Source of the DNA: Meandrina meandrites
Lineage: Eukaryota; Cnidaria; Anthozoa; Scleractinia; Meandrinidae
Length of the DNA: 64,000 bases
NCBI GenBank assembly: GCA_963693305.1
Contig: OY855904.1
Coordinates: 32,581,742 to 32,645,741 of the forward strand
Reading direction: 5' to 3'
Shown: positions 25,101-34,108 of the stretch, piece by piece
Layout of the letters: each line of letters begins with the position of its first letter
Position numbering within the stretch: position 1 is the first letter of the stretch
The notes under the pieces: generated by a model
What the model was told of the DNA's origin: nothing
Databases searched by the model: none
What the model saw: only the letters and a program-made list of their open reading frames with translations
Program-made: the position numbers and the translations under genes

Positions 25101-28100
25101 ACCGTACCAACTTAACAAATGTAGATAAATATGAAATTTGTCTTAAAAGTATGGTTTTTTAAAGTAGGAACTAATCACTTTTGTGGCCCCAAGCTGCCCA
25201 GGTTGTACTACTTCGCTAATAAGCCTCGTTCTGTGACATGTCCAGTGTACATGCTTTCATTTCGACTACACTAACACCAGACATTCAATGTGGAGAGATA
25301 ATTGAGGTAGAGTCAGTCAGTAATCTGAGAAAAAAATGTATCCTAATTACAATTTGGAACCTTACAAATAACACCTATTGGTTCTAAGATAATAAACTGA
25401 GATGCGCCAAATAAGAAAAACCACAAAAAAAAACACCCTAAAGCTTTTCAATCAGAAACTTAATTAAAAAAGAAAAGCGAGCGAAGACGACAACTGACCG
25501 ATCTAGAATGACCAAAATTTCCCGCCAAACACCTACTGCACAATCCGCGAACCTCTCAATCGTTCAGTCACTCAATCGACAGAAATTACATTACCTGATG
25601 TCGCGACACATTCTTCCCGTTTTCAAGCTGCTCAACAATTGTCATGATAGTTTTTGGATGTGTCTTGAAACTTAAATAGAGTGCAACTTACATTCTCCGC
25701 GCGCAAAACATTACTGTACGGATAGGCCGATAATGAGACAGGATACCGTTAAATACGGTGACGTGAAAACGTTTACTTACTATGTTTGCCAGAACTAACA
25801 GAAAGTCTGCAGTTTGATTTCCGTGTTTAGCTGCGACATTTTCATCCGCCACAAGCGCCGCTTGTAAATACTTATGCCCAATAGGACCATAACGCTTGCC
25901 AATGACTTCTTCCTTCTTGACTGCAGGTATAACGGGCGAGGCTGCAAATAAAGCATTGCAATTAAAATGAGAACCTTGTTTAAATGATTGATATCTAGTG
26001 TCTGGAAAAAAGTGAAATGCCATACACGTCTTATTAGTTTCCTCAAAGTTTCTCAAGTGCTCTAGAAAGATGTACTGAGAAAGATAAATCCCCCGGTTTG
26101 ATTACTGATATTTTGTTTTACTCTTATTTTTTCTTTTCACTTTCACCTTCTTATTTTTTGCGGCACATTCGCTCGTGAACAGTTCGAAATGCTTTCGAAT
26201 TGACCAAGTACTTTAGAACTGGAAAGAAATGCTTTTATAAGTTAAGCTGTTTTAGAGAAATGAGACAGATATTAATCAGTCAGTAACACAACCTACTAAT
26301 CATTTCTTTCCACACATTCCAACTCATTGACGAAACTAATCCTAGCAGTATGTGAAAAGTTTGTTACATTTGAACCTATAGTCATAAGGCCTGGCTTCGA
26401 CAAGTCTCCTGTAGCAACTCAGAGGTAAAGCATCCCTACTAGTGTGTGGAAAGCCACAGGTTCAACTCAAGTTGGGAGAACTCTGAAATTGTTTTCTGAC
26501 TAGCCTGTGTCAAAGAACAATCAATGTCCTTTTTCATGTCTCTACATTTGATATTTCTTCCTAAATTTTTCCTATTTTTCTTTCCATTCCTCTCATACCT
26601 GTTTTTGTTTGGCAGTGAGCTGGCTCCGTTAATTTTTTGTAGACAAGATGCGGCTTGCCCCCATTTCCTGTAGTGGTCACGTGTTTCGACAAATGGTCCG
26701 GAAGAGGATGAATGAAGAAGGTGTTCCGTGATAACTTTATCATGCCAGTCTAAAGAATATCAAGGCAATCGAAAAATAAGTTTTAGTAATTATTTTCGTG
26801 TACATGAGTAAAGTTATTAATCGGCTTCTACTTGGTTCTACTTGCGATTTGATCATTTTATGACGTCATTTTATGGTGGTTCTATAGGAGTGTTTACCAA
26901 GGAAAAAATATACTAAACCTTCATGGAAGCAAAGCTTTACTAGCAAAGGCTTAAACTTCCACCACAAACTTACAGCAAACTTATTATACAAAAATTAAAA
27001 TTCTCGTCGGTATAATGGTTAAAGTAGGACAAACAACGTACCAGTCCTTTATCGTTGCTTATAGCCACGAAAGAGCCTGGATCTGATGCCTCTATTCCAT
27101 GAAAGAATGAATCTGATTTGACCGGTGTTCTTGTGACGTCACCGTTTTCATGCCTTGTCTCAAGCTCGAGGCCTGGTTTTATTAACTGTGTGTTTCTTCG
27201 CAATTTCAGATGCATTTTGTTTCCAAATGCGTCCATCTTGTAGAACCACGCACCATTTCCGTGTACGTCGCGCGCATGTCGTTCGTGGAGCGTGTGGGTC
27301 ACGAACTCGCCATCTTCATCTGATTGATAAGGCTCGGTAACTTCATACTTAGGTACTAAAGAGATCAAGTAAGGTATAAGCTCTTATGCTAGTTGGGTTT
27401 TTTTGTGTTATTTAATTTGGTATCAAGCCGGCACCACCTTCAAGCACAAGATAAAAAAAAAAAACTTTGCATACCCTGTTCGAAACCCTTTCCCTACTCA
27501 ACAACTTCAATGCGTTGATTTAGTTCATCTTCGTAACACGTTCGTTTCTTTTTTTTTCATAAACATTTAATTATACCATTCAAATTTGAAAGTCATGTAA
27601 CAAAGTTTACTAAAAAATGCAGAGGTTTCCACATGAATTGTCTGAAATGTCTTGTTAAATTCAAAATTGTCGTTTTCTATCCGAAACTTGTTGTGACTCT
27701 ATTGCTGTCCAGACTTAAACCAAATTAATGATCAAAAGAGGCTGCTAATAAAACTGTTGGTTCAAATAAAACACGAACTTAGCCTCAGAGTTTTGAGTTT
27801 TTTATCGTAAGTTGAGATTAACTCTTAACTATTCACAACTTATTAACTTAATTGGAAACAAAAATCTAAGTAACTACAACTCATTACGAAGCAATACAGG
27901 TGACCAAAGAACAACACACAGCAAAGCAAAGTGATAACATATTGAGGCAGACATTTAGACATATTTTGCTACTATAGTAGTGCCCAGATTAATCGTCAAT
28001 GCATTTCTGTCATTTTCAAAAGAAGATAAAGGGAATAAAGCCTTATCTTCGCTTGCTTCTTTAGATAATGAATAGATAGATTTATTAGCAAATTCCTTGC

Positions 28101-31100
28101 AGCCGCCGAAGCGGCTGAATTACGAAATATTTTACAATAAAATTTATATTATACAATATAAAATATTACAACCTAATTATAATTAAAACTATGGTTCATA
28201 ATGAAAGTTTTCCTAAACCTGTGTGTCTTACAGATCGGCAGCTCAAAGTATCCCCGGGATCGTGTGCAGTAAGTGGACTCGTTACGTGGCGGCAGTAGAT
28301 CATGTAGCTTATGGCTTGGGTCTTCCATAATTTGATCGAATAAAGTTTCGCTCAGCACCTGTCTTCTCTCATACAGTGAAGTGATGCCTGCAGCTACTAG
28401 AGCTTCAGCATAAGATAGGTCAGGATATATTATCCGCAATGCGCGCTTTTGCAGTCTTTCCAAGTTATTAGATAGGTACTGCGGCAACGCATTATGAAAA
28501 ACTGGGCACGCATACTCTAAGACGGGGCGAATGCATGTTGTATAGAACAGTAACATATCCTTCGGATTGACCTTTGCGCGTTTTAGCTGCTTTAGGAGAT
28601 ACAGGCGTGTTGCGGTCTTTTTGCAAATATGATTAACATATACATTCCACTTGAGGTCGTCTGAAACTAAAACTCCTAATAGCTTTGCGGACGAAACAAC
28701 TTCGATTTGCTTATCGTTAATAGTGATAGGGTCTACAGTACTAGGTGAACTAGAATTGGATATTCTCAGCTCTTTACACTTTGACTCGTTTAGCTGAAAA
28801 CCATCAGCTTCAGACTGCAGAACTAGTTCATCAACACATGACTGCATGCAACTGGTTTCGTTCTTGGATACTGACTCGGCGAGAGTGGTATCATCAACAT
28901 ATTTCCAGAGAGTTGTGTCAGCTACAGAGAGATCGTTTATCATTATAAGAAATAGCCATGGGCCCAGTTTGGTCCCCTGTGGGACCCCCGCAGGAACAGC
29001 CTCCCACTCCGAGACACAATCGCAGCTGAGCTTCACCCTTTGCTTTCGATCCATAAGAAAGTCTATAATCCAACACATAAGTGGTCTTGGGACGTCATAC
29101 GAGGAAAGCTTTCGCGCCAGAACATGATGGTCGATCAGATCGAATGCTTTGCGAAAGGCAAAGAGCATAACAATCATAGTCGATCCATTACCATCTGTTG
29201 ATTTCGCCCAGTAATGCATCATACTTATTAACGCATGCGTAGTGCTGGATTTGGGTATTGTTCCAAACTGTTGTGGATCGATCTTTTGGAGGACAGCAGG
29301 CTTGACGTAAGATTCGACGACGTACTCCTCCGCTATCTTTGATAGAATTGGTGTCAGGGAGATGGGTCGAAGATGTTTGTTTATATCCTGCACAGGTTTT
29401 TGCTTGGGCACTGGGACAACATCTGCCTCTTTCCACGATGGAGGGAGGCGACCTTCACGATAAGATGAATTAAGAATGTCTGCAATTGGCCCTGCCAAAA
29501 GGTCGGCATATTCTTTCAACACCCACCCTGGGATTCAGTCAGGACCATGCGCTTTAGTTCTGTTTAGTTTTATCAATTTCTTAAAAACTGATTCCTTTGA
29601 TACAACAAGACCTAGTTGCTGGGTTGCGCTGTTGGCAGGATCTATGACGTAGTCAGCCGGGATAGGTGTGAAACTACGCATGGGCGAGAGAAAGGCCCTG
29701 TTGATGATGTTGGCAAGGTTGACGTTATCCGTAGGCCCATATAAGTGTTGAAGCGATGTAGTGACATAGGATCTTTCCGTAAACGCCGGAAAACAGCCGC
29801 TAAGCTTCTTAACTTCAGTCCACCAGGCAGACGGCTTACACTCCTTTAAGTGCTCAACCTTCGCTTGGAAGTATTTAGCCCGACACGCTTTCCTCTCACG
29901 ATTCACACGATTCCTAAGTTCGCGAAAATGCTGGTTGTCCCCACGGGAAAGGGCGCGTTGGCGCGCTTGAATCAGTTCTTTGAGAGTGGAGGTAATCCAA
30001 GGAGGCTCAGTAGAATGCACCCTCCGGGATTGAATGGGGAGGATGCGATCGAGACCTGTTGTCATAATCTCTTCTAAGAGCGAGACGTTTTCCACGCACG
30101 TCTCCAAGGCGCTGGTCATGGCGCACACATCCACCGCCTCCAAATAGGAGCTCATTGCATGGCGTTTACTAGGGCGCAAATCCCTCGCTTTGATAGTGAT
30201 CGTAGTTTGCTTCATATGAGCTCTTTCCTTCGGCTGGAGATCAATTGTAGCGTGGTCAGATAGGCCGAAAGGGTGGCGTTCAATGGGAGCATGGTAGTAT
30301 TCTGAAATATTGGTGAGGATTAAATCAAGTGTTCTTCTGCCGCGGGTAGGGAAGTGGACTATTTGCTTTAGTTGAAAATTGTTCCGGAGGGGTGTATTAT
30401 CTAATCTGTTGAAATCCCCAAGAACCAGAAAACCGCAGTTTGCAAAGCGTGATTCAATAATTGATAGGCACTTGGTTAAGTACTCCGTTATCGCAAGGTC
30501 ACTTGCACTTGGTGGGTGATAAAGCGTTCCTACTACAATGGAAGTACATCCCCTTGGGAGACGTGTTGGTCTAAGTTTGATCCAAAGCATTTCGAAAGAT
30601 GGATCGTGTAAATCATCCAGAATTGTAAACTTAATCGTATCCTTGACATACACGCACACACCGCCGTGCTCGGATTCGACTCTGTCCCTGCGAATGATAT
30701 TAAATCCTTTAACCACATTGTCGTGGATATGACTTCGAAGCCAGGACTCGGTAATGCAAACACAATCCAAATTTGCATTTTGTAGAACATGGCGTAATTC
30801 ATCAATTTTTGGAGCCAAGGACATCACATTTGAGACCAAAAAGGATGGAACGTAGGCCGTAGTCGATCCTTTCGTCGGGCCTGCGAGGGTCGTAGTGACA
30901 AGTGTCAAATTTGCTGGGTTTCGAGTTCTCTGGAGTCTTTCTACCGTAGCAATACCGTGAACATGTCCTTGCTCGGGATCGTTAGTCGGCCGATATTTGG
31001 AAATGGCAGGGATTTTACGTTTTCCACCCCGCTTACCTCTATAGCGAAATAAACCGAAGTCCTTTAGTGTGGAGAATAACTGAGTACGTTCGCGAGGAAG

Positions 31101-34100
31101 CATAACATTGGGTTGGTGGCGGATGGCAAGAAGTTCGCTTCGAGAGTAATGCATTTTCGCTGTGCAGGAATTTGCATACTACTTGTTGTTTTCGCAAGTC
31201 TTCCAATAGATATTATGGCTGTGTTTTCTCCATTTGTAGGGCCGGGTTGGGGGTGAACTTCCATGTAAATCTTAATATCTATCGGTGGATCATGTCCAGG
31301 AACCAGCAATGCAGTTTGGCCATGTTTAGTCCATTTTGTAGCTGGAATATTTGAAGCAAAGACACCGGCGGGTGTCAAATTCCGCGTCGTCAGCGAAGGT
31401 CGATGATGCCAGGCATAAGAATGCTGCAAAATACCGGTGGAAATCCGTCTCCAACATTGGAACTGCCCGTAATAAACTCTAGGATCTCCTAATAGAGTTT
31501 TCTGGTGCAAAGTAAGGCAGTCAGAGCGGTAAACTGCGATGTAATAAAGTAAAATAATATGGAAACAAATTCAGCGTGGCAGCCATGCCTGGCGCCGAGT
31601 ATTGCGTTCGCCGAAGGAGAACGCTTCCTAATCCGGAAAAAGTTGAGATTCTTGGGCTTTCTATGTATGGTTATTAATTTGCCCCCCCTCCCCCCATCCA
31701 GAAAATTTTTCAGGGGCGAATGACGTCATCCCCATGTCATGTGCGTGTTTCGCTGTTTGGCGCGATTTCTCACGACAAAATCGCCCTCTGTTATGGTCTG
31801 TTATCGCTGCTGTTGGAGGGTTTTCATCCAAGGAACAAGAGTTTTAATCAACCACCGAACGTCGTAAAAGGAGTGGAAATCGAGTAAGTAGATTCGTTGT
31901 TTTATAGGCAAGGTAAACCAGCGTGTTTACATGCAAAACGATTCACAAAATTAGCTAAAATTACAAATTGTTAGCATTTCATGTAAAACGAGTGAGTAGA
32001 ATAAGGATCAAAATTGTTTTATCGCTTCTTTGAATTTGTATTGTATAGTAATTCGCAGAATTTTTAGGCATTTTGATGAGGAAATCATTATTGAATATTG
32101 TGAGTCTATCGACTATGAACGAAAAGTTGATGTGCTTTGCCTCTATCTATTTTCAGATGGAGGTGAAAGTATTTGTAGAAGTCTGTGGAGTTTTAGAAGT
32201 TGTGTAGTGTCAAAAGATAACAACTAAAGTGAAATAAATAAATCATTATTTGTCGTGTACGTGATAATTCATTTCTATTCCATATCAATTTTAGTGTAAA
32301 AGAAATGAATGCAAATTGCCCATTCATTTATGACTTTGTACGTTTCTGCTTTGTGAATGTCACATGAAGTGCTAGGAGCGACTTCTATTCACTTTGTTTT
32401 ACAATATTCTGACATCAATGAGAATTATTTGCCGTTCCATTCATTATTTGAGGTTATTTTTGGCCTTTGGCAAACAATTACTGCTATGATGACAGATCAT
32501 GTTTCCGTCCGGTCCAATATTAAATCATTTGAATGGCTTCATCCATTTACGATAACATAGCTTGAGAGCAAAGAAAAATTCTGCTTTAACATATCAAGAA
32601 CTGCTACAGTGTCACAATTTTTTCACAGTTTATTAAACCCCTTTGAAAACAACACAACCCATTTCTTGACGCGACAAATTCCAGTTTATTTGCAGACATG
32701 TTCTTTTGGCTCGTCACGCAATCTTTCCTCCAAAACGTCGTGTGATGAGATTCCTCTCTCACTTAACCTCATCGCTCCATTTGAGGCATATTAAATGGCA
32801 TAGTTTGCCGACAATCTTGCTCTTTTGCTGCTACCTGAATATCCATCTTAGGTCGAACGCACTCCCCTAATCGCTGATTACTACTAGTAATTACTATAAA
32901 GCCATCGCCATTGCTACTTTAGGCTTACCGTCTGAGGGGGTCTGGACACCAAAGTAATGCCTTAGCTCCATGTCTGACATGTGATGATGAAGAGGCTACA
33001 GGTTTGACAAAGAACATGAATTGAGACTTAACGGAATGAATTTGTCTTAAGAGTCCTCACGGGAAGTTTAGCAGCTGCCATTTTAAAAACGTGAACAATG
33101 TAACTCTTTTGCGCTGCAAGAACAACTACACCACCCAGTCTTATAACTTTGCATCAAAATATTTGCCTCAGACTTACAATTCTTACCAAATTCAGTGCGC
33201 TGTCAAATACAATTTTAAACCTATTTTACCCGGGCATTTTTAAATTTCTTTCAAAATGTTGGGAAGAAACACAAAAGAATCCTAAGGAGGTAGCGTGGCC
33301 TAGTGGCTAGGGCGCTGGACTTGCTATCCGGAGGACCCGGATTCAAATCCTCCCCCACGTCGTCCCAAATTCAACGTCCCAACGCATCGTAAATAGCCAA
33401 TCGGTCAGCCTCCTGCCAGTCGGGATTTTTAACAAGTTTCTGTTCCCTTTACAATATTTGTTTATTTATTTACAGTGTCTTCAATAATTTATTTACAGTG
33501 TCTTCAATAAAAGTGATTTATTTTATTGAAGCAAGTTATTTTATCGCCTTTTATGAATCGCGTTGAAAAAAATAGTACACGGTAATTCTGTGGACCCCGT
33601 CCTCAAAATTTCTTCGAACTTTATATAGTATTTGGCAGTATTTGTCTCACCTTGACATTCAAGCATGACGCTGTACCTGCAATGAAATCCCCAGATTCAA
33701 TTATATCATAAATATGTTATTCATTTATTACAAAGATAAGATTAAGATCATTACTTAATGGTGGGCCCTGTCACTATATGATATCATTTCCAATTTCTCA
33801 TTACAAAGCATGGGGTACAGTGTACAGAGAAGATATAATCTATGTTGTCACGAGCAGGGGGCGAGAAAAATTCTGTGTGACAAACACAAATCAAATCCTA
33901 GAACCAAGAAAAATAAGCAAGCCCTTAAAGACTAAGGTGTGCAAACGAAAAAGCGTTACTTCCGAAAACACTGTTGAGTGGTAACAAGATATTTTTACAG
34001 CAATACGAACCTCCACATTTTTAGCATTGGAGCGCAAGGATCTAAAAGGACACGAAACGTACCGATCGCAAAGAAAAGAAGGATCCAAAATCCTGCGGAA

Positions 34101-34108
34101 AGAAACAT
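10131..34108 (-). CDS. ADAMTS-type secreted metalloprotease with twin C-terminal WSC-like domains (25 exons)
   Basis: Exons, in transcript order on the minus strand: 34063-34108, 33651-33676, 27042-27347, 26599-26749, 25781-25941, 24941-25027, 24416-24540, 23926-23945, 23107-23212, 22378-22509, 21696-21855, 21342-21437, 21096-21235, 20676-20742, 19328-19406, 17524-17648, 16952-17075, 16331-16420, 14498-14658, 14126-14264, 13572-13701, 12273-12486, 11839-11995, 10875-11156, 10131-10564. The sum is 3558 nt including the stop (1185 aa), and every junction keeps phase. All introns are GT-AG except one GC-AG after 21696. Domain order: signal peptide, propeptide, M12B zinc protease, disintegrin-like, TSP1, Cys-rich, spacer, three TSP1, two WSC-like. 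By family knowledge it would cleave extracellular matrix or secreted proteins. No PLAC, CUB or GON-1 tail is seen. Least sure are exons 1-2, the acceptor of exon 3 and the last ~45 codons. Many acceptors use AAG instead of CAG/TAG. Confidence 0.85.
11839..14264 (-). CDS. ADAMTS-type gene exons 20-23: C-terminal TSP1 repeats
   Basis: Three TSP1 repeats. Repeat a: [11 protein letters not shown] then ISTRALSCV and CNTNKTC (13572-13701). Repeat b: [16 protein letters not shown] through FQHCNEVLC (12273-12486). Repeat c: EWRPLPWSE joined to [16 protein letters not shown] (11839-11995), ending with CNEDKHCD. The second repeat has the CSxTCG O-fucose-type motif. Phase is continuous through to the next exon, which begins the WSC-like pair. 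Confidence 0.88.
12944..13328 (+). mobile_element. TTAA-flanked MITE (family 1, copy 2), intronic
   Basis: 385 bp flanked on both sides by TTAA (12940-12943 and 13329-13332). Ends 'aggagctctgttacgg' and 'ccgtgacaacgcccct' are imperfect inverted repeats. The whole length aligns with 56180-56561 at roughly 80% by eye. Non-coding, in the intron between exons 21 and 22 of the ADAMTS-type gene. TTAA duplication is the signature of piggyBac-type transposases, which would have acted in trans. Confidence 0.9.
14126..16420 (-). CDS. ADAMTS-type gene exons 18-20: spacer domain
   Basis: Residues about 650-770. [17 protein letters not shown] (16331-16420), [29 protein letters not shown] (14498-14658) and [18 protein letters not shown] (14126-14264) follow the spacer pattern of ..IP.GA..I, G.Y.IN, Y.R, E.L.A.GPT and VSV. 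It has few Cys, as expected. The same exon (14126-14264) enters the next TSP1 repeat with [17 protein letters not shown]. Confidence 0.85.
14795..15975 (-). mobile_element. 5'-truncated L1/Tx1-like LINE, intronic
   Basis: Two minus-strand ORF pieces belong to the C-terminus of a non-LTR reverse transcriptase. 15699-15971 is the region after the RT core ([20 protein letters not shown]). 15008-15565 has a zf-RVT-like finger ([20 protein letters not shown]). A frameshift or gap separates them. An AATAAA at 14813-14818 and a short A-run at about 14795-14802 mark the 3' end. The 5' part, including RT motifs and endonuclease, is missing. It lies between spacer exons 18 and 19 in the same orientation as the host gene. 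Confidence 0.8.
16018..16145. repeat. (CAGA)n microsatellite
   Basis: Interrupted 'cagacagacaga' and 'cagtcagtcag' runs just 5' of the truncated LINE, in an ADAMTS-type intron. Confidence 0.97.
16952..19406 (-). CDS. ADAMTS-type gene exons 15-17: cysteine-rich region
   Basis: Residues about 542-650. Exon 19328-19406 ([12 protein letters not shown], phase 0 to 1) replaces the usual DFR..QC block. Exon 17524-17648 has [18 protein letters not shown] and CIAGKCR. Exon 16952-17075 has [11 protein letters not shown] and [13 protein letters not shown], the highly conserved GCD..L.S...D.CG.CGG motif. The first of these exons was located from its splice signals and phase, because its sequence is the least conserved. 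Confidence 0.87.
17802..18708. mobile_element. Second TTAA-flanked non-autonomous element (family 2)
   Basis: 907 bp with 14-bp perfect terminal inverted repeats 'ggacggtgcctact', flanked by TTAA on both sides (17798-17801, 18709-18712). No ORF longer than about 60 codons, so it is non-autonomous. Intronic, between exons 15 and 16 of the ADAMTS-type gene. Unrelated in sequence to family 1 except for the target site. Confidence 0.9.
18850..19190. repeat. Repeat with degenerate GTCTTAAACAGGG motif and a 24-C run
   Basis: The motif 'gtcttaaac(a/g)gg' recurs at about 18853, 18884, 19064 and 19098 (last as gttttaaacagcg), ending near a pure C run at 19167-19190. I recall similar 'gtcttaaacagggt' repeats as common in anthozoan genomes, but this is from memory. 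Intronic. Confidence 0.65.
20105..20541. mobile_element. Foldback/MITE-like element with ~29-bp inverted ends
   Basis: 20105-20133 and 20513-20541 are inverted copies (core 'accatggacttttattcc' exact). Just inside, 'aggcagatccagggg' and the reverse complement of 'cctgaatccgcccct' form a second, looser inverted pair. A 22-C run sits at 20455-20476. Non-coding and intronic, between exons 14 and 15 of the ADAMTS-type gene. It may be one element inside an older one. Confidence 0.75.
20676..21235 (-). CDS. ADAMTS-type gene exons 13-14: central thrombospondin type 1 repeat
   Basis: Residues about 473-541. WCIQSKCV leads into [25 protein letters not shown], then [12 protein letters not shown] and WNICN: a textbook first TSP1 repeat with WxxW and CSxTCGGG motifs (candidate C-mannosylation and O-fucosylation sites). 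It binds matrix glycans or substrates in known ADAMTS proteins. Confidence 0.93.
21342..21855 (-). CDS. ADAMTS-type gene exons 11-12: disintegrin-like domain
   Basis: Residues about 386-472. [28 protein letters not shown] and later [13 protein letters not shown] give the ADAMTS pattern CL...P..LPG..YDAD.QC...FG and DGT.CG. Exon 11 ends at an AAG|GCAAGT donor (GC-AG intron), and phase 0 is kept to exon 12, which starts TNCVTTGC. The Cys spacing supports a folded domain, not an integrin-binding RGD loop; no RGD is seen. Confidence 0.88.
22378..25941 (-). CDS. ADAMTS-type gene exons 5-10: reprolysin (M12B) catalytic domain
   Basis: Residues about 177-386. It opens with [20 protein letters not shown] (25781-25941) and [20 protein letters not shown] (24941-25027). 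The active site HEVAHNLGISHD (about residues 338-349) matches HEXXHXXGXXHD: three zinc His plus catalytic Glu. It is split by the intron between 23107 and 22509, inside the Asn codon. The Met-turn IMATG follows at about residue 361. A 20-nt microexon at 23926-23945 (CTGCACAG acceptor, GTATGAGT donor) is the only piece found that bridges the phase-2 donor at 24416 and the phase-1 acceptor at 23212. All catalytic residues are intact. Confidence 0.9.
23390..23545 (-). mobile_element. Degenerate tRNA-derived SINE (family B, copy 1)
   Basis: On the minus strand 'gatggctaatagttagctc' matches the A-box region of the SINE at 44525-44712 ('gtgggctaatggttagctc'). Further on, 'tgggaaagcaactttactct' matches its body ('tgggaaagacactttactct'). 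The B-box part is partly deleted. Intronic. Confidence 0.8.
26395..26510 (+). mobile_element. tRNA-derived SINE-like sequence (family C)
   Basis: 'gtagcaactcagaggtaaagcatc' split as D-arm/A-box blocks and 'caggttcaactc' as B-box lie at tRNA spacing, followed by a short non-tRNA tail. No acceptor stem. Intronic, antisense to the ADAMTS-type gene. Confidence 0.65.
26599..27347 (-). CDS. ADAMTS-type gene exons 3-4: propeptide
   Basis: Residues about 25-176. Exon 3 starts [18 protein letters not shown] and carries the propeptide hallmark [18 protein letters not shown] (family pattern FHG..S.VA.S..GL.G). Exon 4 continues [20 protein letters not shown] and LVYKK, matching the usual 'I.PLP...HLVY' block. 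Its end has EPAHCQTK, a candidate cysteine switch. In the family this segment keeps the zyme latent until furin-type cleavage. Only a weak basic site (GKRYGP, next exon) is visible, with no canonical RXKR. The exon 3 acceptor may alternatively lie at 27355, which would change phase. Confidence 0.88.
28173..29522 (-). pseudogene. LINE reverse transcriptase half of ORF
   Basis: 449 codons after the TGA. RT motifs: [40 protein letters not shown] and the catalytic KYVDDTT (YxDD). After this come [11 protein letters not shown] and [19 protein letters not shown], typical of CR1/L2 thumb regions. All catalytic Asp are intact. Only the upstream nonsense codon separates it from the endonuclease. Confidence 0.9.
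29535..31154 (-). pseudogene. LINE endonuclease (EEP/APE-type) half of ORF
   Basis: Exonuclease-endonuclease-phosphatase features are visible in order: [52 protein letters not shown] and GLSDHATI (the terminal SDH motif). This domain nicks target DNA to prime reverse transcription. The frame ends at a TGA just before the RT domain, in the conserved 'GPD.IP' linker, so the element is inactive unless read through. An upstream fragment in another frame carries EVHPQPGP, resembling the 2A-like HPNPGP motif seen before EEP domains in related elements, with the critical Asn altered. Confidence 0.9.
31551..33287. other. No gene seen (intron 2 of ADAMTS-type gene)
   Basis: Intronic sequence right of the LINE. 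ORFs at 32030-32227, 32357-32560 and 32609-32794 have no motifs. No RNA gene recognised. Confidence 0.4.
33288..33510 (+). mobile_element. tRNA-derived SINE (family A, copy 2)
   Basis: Same family as 7240-7455: 'agcgtggcctagtggctagg' (A-box) and 'cccggattcaaatcctccc' (B-box), then the shared body 'aaatagccaatcggtcagcc'. The tail contains a direct repeat of 'atttacagtgtcttcaata' (about 33468 and 33491). Antisense to the ADAMTS-type gene, close to microexon 2. Confidence 0.87.
33651..34108 (-). CDS. ADAMTS-type gene exons 1-2: start codon and signal peptide
   Basis: The ATG at 34106-34108 opens a hydrophobic leader ([16 protein letters not shown]) that meets a GTACGT donor at 34062. A 26-nt microexon at 33651-33676, bounded by TTGCAG and GTGAG, adds TASCLNVK and restores phase 0 for exon 3. 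Together they make a plausible 20-residue signal peptide. Inference from signal shape, splice sites and phase; no transcript supports it. A non-ATG ORF in another frame overlaps and is not preferred. Confidence 0.6.

Larger units (their letters stand above)
28065..31550 (-). mobile_element. CR1/L2-like non-LTR retrotransposon, nearly full length, intronic
   Basis: Order on the minus strand: a 5' ORF remnant (about 31064-31510), endonuclease (29535-31154), reverse transcriptase (28173-29522), then a 3' UTR with a perfect hairpin 'agccgccgaagcggct' (28101-28116) and a short 'aatctatctattc' tail near 28065-28085. Short tandem-repeat tails in place of poly(A) are typical of the CR1/L2 group. It sits in intron 2 of the ADAMTS-type gene in the same orientation. 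The 5' end is uncertain. Confidence 0.88.

Noticed and set aside
25590..25680. Extra minus-strand exon candidate between exons 5 and 6 ([15 protein letters not shown], donor GTAATG)
   Set aside because: Exons 25781-25941 and 24941-25027 join directly in phase and give the expected family sequence (LANI then VAATFHDNS), so an extra exon would break the domain.
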